Source: Lachnospiraceae bacterium
GTDB taxonomy: Bacteria > Bacillota > Clostridia > Lachnospirales > Lachnospiraceae
Direction of reading: 5' to 3'
Assembly (NCBI GenBank): GCA_017513125.1
Contig: JAFWDI010000017.1
Coordinates: 1-64,000 of the forward strand
Length of the DNA stretch: 64,000 bases
The translations under genes and the position numbers were made by a program. Shown one piece after another: positions 56,921-64,000 of the stretch. Position 1 is the first letter of the stretch. Each line of letters begins with the position of its first letter. The notes beneath the pieces are model-generated. The model did no database searches and had not been told where the DNA came from. It was given only the letters and a program-made list of their open reading frames with translations.

Positions 56921-59068
56921 TCAGATGATACGGTCTTCCCCGGCTCCGAAGCGCAGGAACCGCAGTTCGTTTTTCGCGGCCGACACCGTGAGGATGTCGA
57001 AGCACTCCCGGCTGGCTTCGCTGAACACGCGTTCGGGAGCGCTGCCGAAAGGCGTTTGGCGGCCGGTCGAAACGTTCCCGGCACTGTCCGCCCAGAAATC
57101 GATCTTCATCGAGGCGATCGTTACAATGGGGAAAGAATACTTTCGGAAGATCTGATCTGCGTGGCTGTGGCCGCAGACCCAGGCCAGGATGTTCCCGCGT
57201 TTCGCCTGCTGCTTTTCGAGAACGGAGATCATCTTATCGCCGTTCCGAACAGCCTCGTTTCGGGGCTGGAGCTCCATGACAGGAGGTACGTGCGAGAAGA
57301 CGACGATCCGATGGTCCTTCGGGGCGGATGAGACCGCGCGTGCGAACCACAGATGGTCGCTCATCGAGAAGCCGTAAGGGTTCGATCTCTGGGCCGGGTC
57401 GAAGGATGCTGCGAAGATCAGGCGAACGCGCTGCGCCGTAAAATCGATCACCAGGTTTTCCCCTCGGCCCAGATAGAGCTTTTCGGCTGCTTTCCGGTCA
57501 ATGTGGTCTTTTTCCGGCCCCAGCATATTGAAATCATGATCCCCGATGCACATGAAGAGCGGGAGTTTCAGCCCTTCAAGGTCTTCGAGTACATGTTTCG
57601 CATAGCGCAAAGTTTCATCGTGCGGCTGCGCGCCGTCCGTGAGGTCACCCAGAAAGATCAGTCCGTCCAGTGAGATCCGCCGGTTGACATTGATCAGGTT
57701 CTGCGCGGTCTGATCCCAGGTCCCGCCTGCTGCATAATGGCTGTCGGTGCAGAGCAGGAGGCGAAGATCGTCCGGAGCGGTCTGTTCCCGCAGGCGTTCA
57801 TCGAGCCGGGACGCTTCGCGCACACAGACTTCCCCTGCGGCGACCTCCCTGGGACGCCCGGCCCGGCGGAAGCGGATAAGGGTGTCGAGATACGCGGCGT
57901 TTACGCCTTTTTTTACCGCGATACGGGGCCCGCCGCGGAACGCGATCCGGACATACCCGTCCCGTTCGAATGTGAACGGTTCCGTGCGCCACTCTGTGTC
58001 GTGTTCCCCGGTATAGGTCGTCCAGTTGGATTCGATTCGTGCGCCGCGGCTGAGAATCATCCCGACAGGGACTTCTTCCCGGTAATAGAACAGTGAATAA
58101 GGCACACCGTCCTCAGTCGGTTCCAGCCGGTCGCCTTTTTCCACGCGGATCGGTTCAGGGGTCACGTCCACTCCGGCACACGCTTCGAGGAAGCCGTCCT
58201 CCGCACGGACCGAGGAGTCTTTCCGGAGACGCTGCGTCTCCGCAAGGATCTGAAGACGGGAGGCGGTAAAGCTCCGCTTGCCGCAGTACAGATCGATGTT
58301 GTTCGTAAACAGTGCGGAAGCGCCCGCACCTGTGAGCTCGTTTTCCGAAATTTCCTGCGGACCGTCTTCCCGACCCGAGTAGCCGTCACCGGCGGCAGCG
58401 GGAGCGGGGAAGAGAGGTTCCACCTTCTGCGAGGTCCACGCGCGGATCGTGAAGCGGCGGGGAACGCGAAATGCTTCCGTGTAGTGCTTCAGACGGCTCA
58501 GATTCGGGTGCAGTTCCGTGCAGTTCAGCTCTTCGGCGGCGCTGAGTCCGCTTTCCACGTCGCTCGAGATCACCGCGATCCGGCAGCCGGGATCCAGCGC
58601 GCGCATCCGCTCCAGAGACCGCGGGTTGAAGGATGACCAGACGACACAGCGTTCGAGACCGAACGCCCGGACGGCTTTCAGAGCCTTTTCCTCAATGCCG
58701 GGGTACTCGAAATTTCCGGTCTTCAGTTCGATATCCAGCATCATCCCGCATTCGCGGCAATACGGAGCGCAGACTTCAAGGACTTCGGTCATCGTCGGGA
58801 TCTGTTCGAAGCGCCCGGCGTTCTCCGTGCCGAAGCCGGCAATGATCTTCAGCGTTCGGAGCTCTTCCAGCGTTTTCGCACGCACTTCGCCGGTCCCGTC
58901 AGTGGTGCGGTCCACGGTCTCGTCGTGGATCACGACGAGCTCTCCGTCGGAGGAGAGCTGAACGTCGAACTCAATGCCGGCAATATCATATTCGCAGGCC
59001 GCGCGGAACGCGGTCAGCGTGTTTTCGGGGTACAGGCGGCTGAAACCTCTGTGTGCCCAATAGTTCAT
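56921..59068 (-). CDS. GDPD-metallophosphoesterase fusion protein
   Basis: A 715-residue protein with two catalytic ends. Residues ~1-250 are a glycerophosphodiester phosphodiesterase (AHRGFSRLYPENT, GIEFDVQLSSDGELVVIHDE, LDIELKTG, TIRAWTSQ). Residues ~265-430 look like a beta-rich middle domain (RIESNWTTYTGEHDTEWRT). Residues ~435-690 are a calcineurin-like phosphoesterase: LLCTDSHYAAG, IFLGDLTDG, GDHDFN, SHVPP and CGHSHAD give the metal ligands. No signal peptide. It would first release a glycerol phosphate or phosphosugar and then dephosphorylate it. ATG at 59068; AAAGGAGC precedes it. Single gene, leftward. Confidence 0.87.
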   Translation of the reverse strand: MNYWAHRGFSRLYPENTLTAFRAACEYDIAGIEFDVQLSSDGELVVIHDETVDRTTDGTGEVRAKTLEELRTLKIIAGFGTENAGRFEQIPTMTEVLEVCAPYCRECGMMLDIELKTGNFEYPGIEEKALKAVRAFGLERCVVWSSFNPRSLERMRALDPGCRIAVISSDVESGLSAAEELNCTELHPNLSRLKHYTEAFRVPRRFTIRAWTSQKVEPLFPAPAAAGDGYSGREDGPQEISENELTGAGASALFTNNIDLYCGKRSFTASRLQILAETQRLRKDSSVRAEDGFLEACAGVDVTPEPIRVEKGDRLEPTEDGVPYSLFYYREEVPVGMILSRGARIESNWTTYTGEHDTEWRTEPFTFERDGYVRIAFRGGPRIAVKKGVNAAYLDTLIRFRRAGRPREVAAGEVCVREASRLDERLREQTAPDDLRLLLCTDSHYAAGGTWDQTAQNLINVNRRISLDGLIFLGDLTDGAQPHDETLRYAKHVLEDLEGLKLPLFMCIGDHDFNMLGPEKDHIDRKAAEKLYLGRGENLVIDFTAQRVRLIFAASFDPAQRSNPYGFSMSDHLWFARAVSSAPKDHRIVVFSHVPPVMELQPRNEAVRNGDKMISVLEKQQAKRGNILAWVCGHSHADQIFRKYSFPIVTIASMKIDFWADSAGNVSTGRQTPFGSAPERVFSEASRECFDILTVSAAKNELRFLRFGAGEDRII

Positions 59069-59271
59069 AAGAGCTCCTTTTCGCGGAATGATCTCTGTCG
59101 AAGTTTCGAAATATTATGGACAGATTACCCGTACATCTTAGCATTGACGGCATGCGCATTCAATTAACACTTTAGAAAACCCCGTCTCCGTGGTATGATT
59201 AAGGACAATTGACAGATACGATATCACATCGTGGTTTTCATCGATCCGGGCATTCCCGGGAGGAGCGGCAG

Positions 59272-61617
59272 ATGGCTAAAATGATCACTTTATATAACAC
59301 AGGCGTCTACCTGGTCGGCGGCATGATGGTCGAGACCGACCCCGCCGGCGCGATGAAGGCGATGGGGTCCTGCGCGACCTGTTCGGACAACTTCTTCCAG
59401 TCCGGCATGATGACGGATAAGTTCCAGGACCTCGCGAAGCGCCAGACGATGGCCTACTCGATCCTGTCCGCGCATAACACCGCGGTCAGCGAGGACGACC
59501 TGAAGCTGAAGTTCGATAAGCTGGTGTCCCACGACATCACTTACGTCGGCATTATTCAGACCGCGCGCGCCTCGGGACTCACAGAGTTCCCGATCCCCTA
59601 CGTGCTTACGAACTGCCATAACAGTCTGTGCGCGGTGGGCGGCACGATAAACGAAGACGACCACTTCTTCGGGCTTTCGGCCGCGAAGAAGTACGGCGGC
59701 GTCTACGTCCCGCCGAACCTGGCGGTCATCCACCAGTACGCGCGTGAATGCATGGCCGAGTGCGGCGCAATGATCCTCGGATCGGACAGCCACACCCGCT
59801 ACGGCGCGCTGGGTACGATGGCGGTCGGCGAGGGCGGACCCGAGCTCGTGAAGCAGCTGCTGGGCCGCACCTGGGACGTGAAGTACCCGCAGGTCATCGC
59901 GGTGTATCTGCACGGGAAGCTGCAGAAGGGCGTGGGCCCGCAGGACGTGGCGCTGGCGCTGATCGGCGCGGTGTTCCGGAACGGCTTCGTGAATAATAAA
60001 GTACTGGAGTTCGTCGGCCCCGGCGTCTGTGAGCTCTCCGTCGAGGAGCGCATCGGGATCGACGTCATGACGACCGAGACGACCTGCCTGTCGTCGATCT
60101 GGCCGACGGATGAGAAGGTGAAGGAGTTCTATGAGATGCACGGACGGCCTGAGGCTTTCCGCACGGTCGAGCCCGGCCCGGTCGCGTATTACGACGGCAT
60201 CATCGAGATCGATCTTTCGGCGGTGAAGCCGATGATCGCGCTTCCGTTCCATCCGAGCAATGCACTGCCGATCGAAGACCTCATCGGCCCGGACCTGAAG
60301 GACATCCTGAAGGAGGCTGAGGAACTCGGAAAGCAGGCGGTCGGACAGGACGCGGATTATCACCTCCTGGATAAGTACGAGGACGGAAAACTCCGCGTGC
60401 AGCAGGGCGTGATCGCGGGCTGTGCGGGCGGCGGGTTCGAGAACCTGTGCGCGGCGGCGGATATCCTGCGCGGGAAGAGCATCGGCAGCGGCGAGTTCTC
60501 GCTGAACGTGTATCCGGCCAGCCAGCCGATCATGATGGAGATCGTGAAGAACGGTACGGCGGCGGCGCTGATGGGCGCGGGCGCGGTCATCAAGCCCGCG
60601 TTCTGCGGACCGTGCTTCGGCGCGGGCGACACGCCGGCGAACGGCGCACTGTCGATCCGGCATTCGACCCGGAACTTCCCGAACCGCGAGGGTTCGAAGC
60701 CCGGGAACGGGCAGCTGGCGGCGGTGGCGCTCATGGACGCGCGTTCGATCGCCGCGACGGCCGCGAACGGCGGTTTCCTGACTCCGGCGACCGAGATCGA
60801 CGCGGACTTCGGAAAACCGAAGTATTTCTTCGACGGATCGATCTATGAGAACCGCGTGTATAACGGCGTCGGGAAGGCCGAGCCGGACGCGGAGCTGAAG
60901 TTCGGACCGAACATCAAGGACTGGCCGTCCATGCCGGCATTGCCCGAGCATATTCTGCTGAAGGTCGTCTCCGAGATCCACGATCCGGTCACGACGACCG
61001 ACGAGCTGATCCCTTCGGGCGAGACTTCCTCCTACCGTTCGAACCCGCTGGGGCTCGCGGAGTTCGCGCTGTCGCGGCGCGACCCGGCCTATGTGGGCGA
61101 GGCGAAGAAGGTGCGCGAGCTCGCGGCGGCGGGCACGGAAGGCTCCGGCGGCGACGGCCCCGCGCTGATGACCGAGTACGTGAAGGCCCTGTTCTCCATT
61201 AAGCAGAAGTTTTCGGACGAGGTCACGTCGAATATGGGCATCGGCAGCACGATCTTCGCGGTGAAGCCCGGCGACGGCTCCGCACGTGAGCAGGCGGCCT
61301 CCTGCCAGAAGGTGCTCGGCGGCTGGGCGAACATCGCCGGCAGCTACGCGACGAAGCGCTACCGCTCGAACCTGATCAACTGGGGCATGCTGCCCTTCGT
61401 CTATGAGGGTGACACCGACGCGCTGCCTTTCGCGCGCGGCGAGTACGTCTTCGTGCCCGGGATCCGCGAGGCGGTCGAGAGCGGCGCGGAGAGCGTGAAG
61501 GCCTATGCGGTGGACCGCGGGATGGAGGAGTTCGAGCTGAAGCTCGGGGCACTGACCGCGGATGAACGCGAGATCATCGCGAAGGGCTGCCTGATCAACT
61601 ATTATCGAGCGGAATAA
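59272..61617 (+). CDS. aconitase-family hydratase (YbhJ-like)
   Basis: A 781-residue protein of the aconitase superfamily. The three Fe-S cluster Cys are in place: [13 protein letters not shown] (first) and [12 protein letters not shown] (second and third). [20 protein letters not shown] carries substrate-binding Ser and Arg, and the swivel domain is at the end ([19 protein letters not shown]). This matches the putative hydratases of E. coli YbhJ type, whose substrate is not known, rather than citrate aconitase. No isocitrate or citrate gene is near. ATG at 59272 follows GGGAGGAGC. It has its own upstream region with a TATGAT at ~59194. Confidence 0.87.
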   Translation: MAKMITLYNTGVYLVGGMMVETDPAGAMKAMGSCATCSDNFFQSGMMTDKFQDLAKRQTMAYSILSAHNTAVSEDDLKLKFDKLVSHDITYVGIIQTARASGLTEFPIPYVLTNCHNSLCAVGGTINEDDHFFGLSAAKKYGGVYVPPNLAVIHQYARECMAECGAMILGSDSHTRYGALGTMAVGEGGPELVKQLLGRTWDVKYPQVIAVYLHGKLQKGVGPQDVALALIGAVFRNGFVNNKVLEFVGPGVCELSVEERIGIDVMTTETTCLSSIWPTDEKVKEFYEMHGRPEAFRTVEPGPVAYYDGIIEIDLSAVKPMIALPFHPSNALPIEDLIGPDLKDILKEAEELGKQAVGQDADYHLLDKYEDGKLRVQQGVIAGCAGGGFENLCAAADILRGKSIGSGEFSLNVYPASQPIMMEIVKNGTAAALMGAGAVIKPAFCGPCFGAGDTPANGALSIRHSTRNFPNREGSKPGNGQLAAVALMDARSIAATAANGGFLTPATEIDADFGKPKYFFDGSIYENRVYNGVGKAEPDAELKFGPNIKDWPSMPALPEHILLKVVSEIHDPVTTTDELIPSGETSSYRSNPLGLAEFALSRRDPAYVGEAKKVRELAAAGTEGSGGDGPALMTEYVKALFSIKQKFSDEVTSNMGIGSTIFAVKPGDGSAREQAASCQKVLGGWANIAGSYATKRYRSNLINWGMLPFVYEGDTDALPFARGEYVFVPGIREAVESGAESVKAYAVDRGMEEFELKLGALTADEREIIAKGCLINYYRAE

Positions 61618-61699
61618 CACGCGTTATTTAACGCCGCGCCGGACTTTTCGGCGCGCAGATTATGGAAAGATAAAGAAGAAAGAAAAGAGACATTGACCC

Positions 61700-62785
61700 A
61701 TGGGAAAGATTATCCTCACCGGTGACAGACCCACCGGCAGACTGCACATCGGACACTACGTCGGCTCGCTCCGCAGAAGAGTGGAGCTTCAGAACTCGGG
61801 CGAGTTCGAGAAGATCTTCATCATGATCGCGGACGCGCAGGCCCTGACGGATAACTTCGATAATCCGGAGAAGGTCCGCGAGAACATTATCGAGGTCGCG
61901 CTCGACTACCTGTCGGCGGGGCTCGACCCGGAGAAGAGCACGATCTTCATCCAGTCGCAGATCCCGGAGCTGTTCGAGATCACCTCGTACTACATGAACT
62001 TCGTGACGGTGTCGCGTCTGCAGCGAAATCCCACCATTAAGAGCGAGATTCAGATGCGCGGCTTCGAGACCAGCATCCCGGTCGGCTTCCTGTCGTACCC
62101 GGTCAGCCAGGCGACGGACATTACCGCGTTCCGCGCGAACCTGGTGCCCGTGGGCGAGGATCAGGAGCCGATGCTCGAGCAGACCCGCGAGATCGTGCAT
62201 AAGTTCAATTCCGTGTACGGCGAGACTCTGGTCATGCCCGAGATCATGCTGCCGGATAACCAGGCGTGCATGCGGCTGCCCGGCATCGACGGCGGGGCGA
62301 AGATGAGCAAATCCCTGAATAACTGCATCTACCTCGCGGACACGAAGGAAGAAGTGCAGAAGAAGATCCGCAGCATGTTCACGGACCCGAACCACCTGCG
62401 CGTGGAGGATCCGGGCCGCACCGAGGGGAACCCGGTGTTCATTTATCTCGAGGCGTTCGCGACCGACGAGCACTTCGCGAAGTACTGGCCGGATTACGCG
62501 AACCTGGACGAGCTGAAGGCGCATTACGAGCGCGGGGGCTTAGGCGACGTGAAGGTGAAGAAGTTCCTGAACCGGGTGCTCGAGGATACGCTGGAGCCGA
62601 TCCGTGCGCGCAGAGCCGAGTACGAGAAGGATATCGCGGGCGTCTACGACATCCTGAAGGAAGGCACCAGAAAGGCGCGCGAGATGGCGGCGGAGACGCT
62701 GGCCATGGTGAAGGGCGCGATGAAGATCGATTATTTCAATGATCCCGAGCTGGTGGCGCGGCATCAGGAGAAGTACGGGAACTGA
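61700..62785 (+). CDS. trpS: tryptophanyl-tRNA synthetase
   Basis: A 361-residue class I aminoacyl-tRNA synthetase that attaches tryptophan to its t[23 protein letters not shown] holds the HIGH motif, and [11 protein letters not shown] is the KMSKS loop. Length is typical of bacterial TrpS. It starts at ATG 61700; the ribosome site is weak (AGAAAAGAGA). I see no T-box or trp leader: the 82-base gap before it has no stem of that kind. Confidence 0.95.
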   Translation: MGKIILTGDRPTGRLHIGHYVGSLRRRVELQNSGEFEKIFIMIADAQALTDNFDNPEKVRENIIEVALDYLSAGLDPEKSTIFIQSQIPELFEITSYYMNFVTVSRLQRNPTIKSEIQMRGFETSIPVGFLSYPVSQATDITAFRANLVPVGEDQEPMLEQTREIVHKFNSVYGETLVMPEIMLPDNQACMRLPGIDGGAKMSKSLNNCIYLADTKEEVQKKIRSMFTDPNHLRVEDPGRTEGNPVFIYLEAFATDEHFAKYWPDYANLDELKAHYERGGLGDVKVKKFLNRVLEDTLEPIRARRAEYEKDIAGVYDILKEGTRKAREMAAETLAMVKGAMKIDYFNDPELVARHQEKYGN

Positions 62786-62812
62786 TAGATAAGCGGACTG
62801 AGCGAAGAAAAC

Positions 62813-62853
62813 GCGGAGGCGGCATTCGTGCTTGTACGAAATGCCGCCTCTGC
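62813..62853 (+). terminator. long stem-loop after trpS
   Basis: GCGGAGGCGGCATTCGT and its complement (one bulge) form a stem of about 17 bp around GCTTGT. The following bases (GGATTCCTTT) are not a clean T run, so it may be an RNA-stability element or a weak terminator. Confidence 0.55.
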
Positions 62854-62884
62854 GGATTCCTTTCAGTCCGATGCCAAAGATCAT

Positions 62885-62913
62885 TTGACTATGTTTCCCG
62901 CCCGGAGTAATAT
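62885..62913 (+). promoter_or_regulatory. promoter of the third MATE gene
   Basis: TTGACT (62885-62890), 17 bp, TAATAT (62908-62913), about 48 bases before the ATG. Confidence 0.7.
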
Positions 62914-62961
62914 CTCTACCAAACCCGTTATTATCATTATTATCCGAAAGCGAGCATTCCC

Positions 62962-64000
62962 ATGGCCAGAGCAGACACGAAGGAGATCTTCGAGACATTG
63001 CCCGTCCCCCGCGCGGTGCGGGAGATGGCATTGCCCATGATCTTCAGCCAGATCATCGTCCTGATCTATAACATGGCCGACACCTTCTATCTCGGACGGA
63101 CGAACGATCCGTTCATGGTGGCGGGCGTCTCGCTGATCCTGCCGGTGTTTAACATCAGCGTCGCGTTCGCGGCCCTGGCGGGGACCGGCGGCTCGACCCT
63201 GATCTCGCGGCTCCTGGGCCGGCAGCGCGAGGACGAGGCGCGGAAGGTCGCGTCGTTTTCGATCGGCTTCGGGCTGGTGCTCGCCGCGGGGTTCTCGCTG
63301 GTCATGCTGTTCCTGATGCGGCCGATCCTGACCGCGCTCGGCGCGAGCGGGAACACCTACACGTACGCGGCGCAGTACGTCTTCACGGTCATCGTGCTCG
63401 GCGGCATTCCGACGATCATGTCGAATGTCATGGCGAACCTCCTGCGCAGCGTGGGCCGTTCGCGCACGGCCAGCATCGGCGTGACCATGGGCGGCCTGAT
63501 CAATATCGCACTGGACCCCCTCTTCATGTTCGTCCTGCTGCCGCGCGGGAAGGAAGTGCTCGGCGTGGGCATCGCGACGCTGCTTTCGAACTGCATCGCG
63601 TTCGTGTTCTTCGTCAGCGTTCTGGTGAAGAACCGCAGGGATATGGTCATCGGCTTCCGGCCCGGAATCGGGCTGCCGGAGCGCGAGAGCCTGAAGTCCG
63701 AGTTTGCGGTCGGCGTACCCGCGGCGGTCTCGATGCTGCTGTTCGACCTCGACTACATGGTCATCGACCGGCTGATGTCCGGCTACGGCGACATGGCGCT
63801 CGCGGCGGTCGGCATCGTCCTGAAGGTCGAGCGTCTGCCGCTGAACGTCGGCATCGGCATCAGCCACGGCATCGTGCCGATCGTGGCGTATAACTACGCG
63901 TCCGGGAACCATGAGCGCATGAAGGCGACGATGCGCTACGCGCTGCGGCTGGGGCTGATCGTGGGCGCCGCGAGCATCGTGCTGTACGAACTGTTCGCGG
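62962..64000 (+). CDS. MATE family efflux transporter (third, truncated by the window end)
   Basis: An open frame of 346 codons runs from ATG 62962 to the window end without a stop. The translation starts MARADTKEIFETLPVPRAVR and continues MALPMIFSQIIVLIYNMADTFYLG, NLLRSVGRSRTASIGVTMGG and INIALDPLFMF, the MATE pattern of paired six-helix halves. It is a more distant member than the two copies at 37658 and 41485 and lacks their leader hairpin. No clear Shine-Dalgarno is seen (CGAAAGCGAGC). Confidence 0.87.
   Translation, partial: MARADTKEIFETLPVPRAVREMALPMIFSQIIVLIYNMADTFYLGRTNDPFMVAGVSLILPVFNISVAFAALAGTGGSTLISRLLGRQREDEARKVASFSIGFGLVLAAGFSLVMLFLMRPILTALGASGNTYTYAAQYVFTVIVLGGIPTIMSNVMANLLRSVGRSRTASIGVTMGGLINIALDPLFMFVLLPRGKEVLGVGIATLLSNCIAFVFFVSVLVKNRRDMVIGFRPGIGLPERESLKSEFAVGVPAAVSMLLFDLDYMVIDRLMSGYGDMALAAVGIVLKVERLPLNVGIGISHGIVPIVAYNYASGNHERMKATMRYALRLGLIVGAASIVLYELFA

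Noticed and set aside
59290..61620. 776-codon leftward frame opposite the hydratase gene; similar frames at 29317-31653 and 36371-39196
   Set aside because: These are mirror frames of real genes in GC-rich DNA. Their products match no family and they cross gene borders and terminators.
61618..61699. T-box leader for trpS
   Set aside because: The gap is 82 bases, without the T-box sequence or a specifier stem.

Overview
The window is chromosomal DNA of an anaerobic, GC-rich Firmicute of the class Clostridia, probably a gut or other fermentative species; I cannot name the genus. The signs are an rRNA/tRNA cluster with Clostridia-type sequence, strong AAGGAGG ribosome-binding sites, intrinsic terminators with long T tracts, a NiCo riboswitch, and gene families typical of strict anaerobes (UroD-like corrinoid-type methyltransferases, DUF2284, DUF1638, DUF3786, C_GCAxxG_C_C, a CooC-like ATPase, Feo with a Cys-rich partner). 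I see no phage, transposon or CRISPR array. Most genes run on the + strand, in the direction of the rRNA.

Layout. 1-790: 3' end of 23S rRNA, then tRNA-Asp, -Thr, -Tyr, -fMet and -Phe and a perfect two-way terminator; no 5S gene lies between 23S and tRNA-Asp. 817-8510: an FGE-fold protein, an ECF transporter S component, an iron-type alcohol dehydrogenase, an M29 aminopeptidase, a C_GCAxxG_C_C protein, a UroD-like protein, and a NiCo-riboswitch-controlled cation exporter. 8560-21048: an AGCS amino-acid symporter and a two-sided catabolic cluster. Leftward are an FAD oxidoreductase and a large MoaF-like protein. Rightward are an SDR, a beta-keto acid cleavage enzyme (BKACE), a zinc ribbon, a 3-hydroxyacyl-CoA dehydrogenase, a cyclase-family hydrolase, a second FAD oxidoreductase, a GDSL hydrolase and a tandem-cupin protein. 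Together they look like an undescribed route from a cyclic or hydroxylated acid to CoA thioesters.

21080-33233: a leftward P-loop kinase / MoxR ATPase / VWA operon, a DUF2284 + UroD pair, a flavodoxin-fold reductase, an SRAP protein, the feoA-feoA-feoB-Cys-rich-HMA iron operon with a DtxR/IdeR-like operator, and a DUF3786 protein followed by a zinc-ribbon protein. 33411-37459: a compact operon of flavodoxin/zinc-ribbon protein, thiolase, DUF35 protein, atypical acyl-carrier protein and phosphate acyltransferase. This is the strongest candidate for a new biochemical system: an acyl group could pass from a thiolase and carrier to phosphate for energy conservation.

37600-46998: twin MATE exporters that share a promoter-terminator leader, a YitT protein, an acyltransferase, an ABM protein, and an acyl-CoA ligase plus radical SAM pair. 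47077-55776: a CooC-like ATPase with an added four-Cys N-terminus plus a ferredoxin-like protein, a GDPD, two tiny proteins, a PARG-like macrodomain protein, an ABC-type ATPase, DUF1638, a 2-hydroxyacid dehydrogenase and a zinc alcohol dehydrogenase. 55813-64000: a UDP-glucuronate decarboxylase, a GDPD-metallophosphoesterase fusion, an aconitase-family hydratase, trpS and a truncated third MATE exporter.

A recurrent promoter form, TTGAAN-18 bp-TATNAT(G), precedes many of these units and is a second theme of the window.
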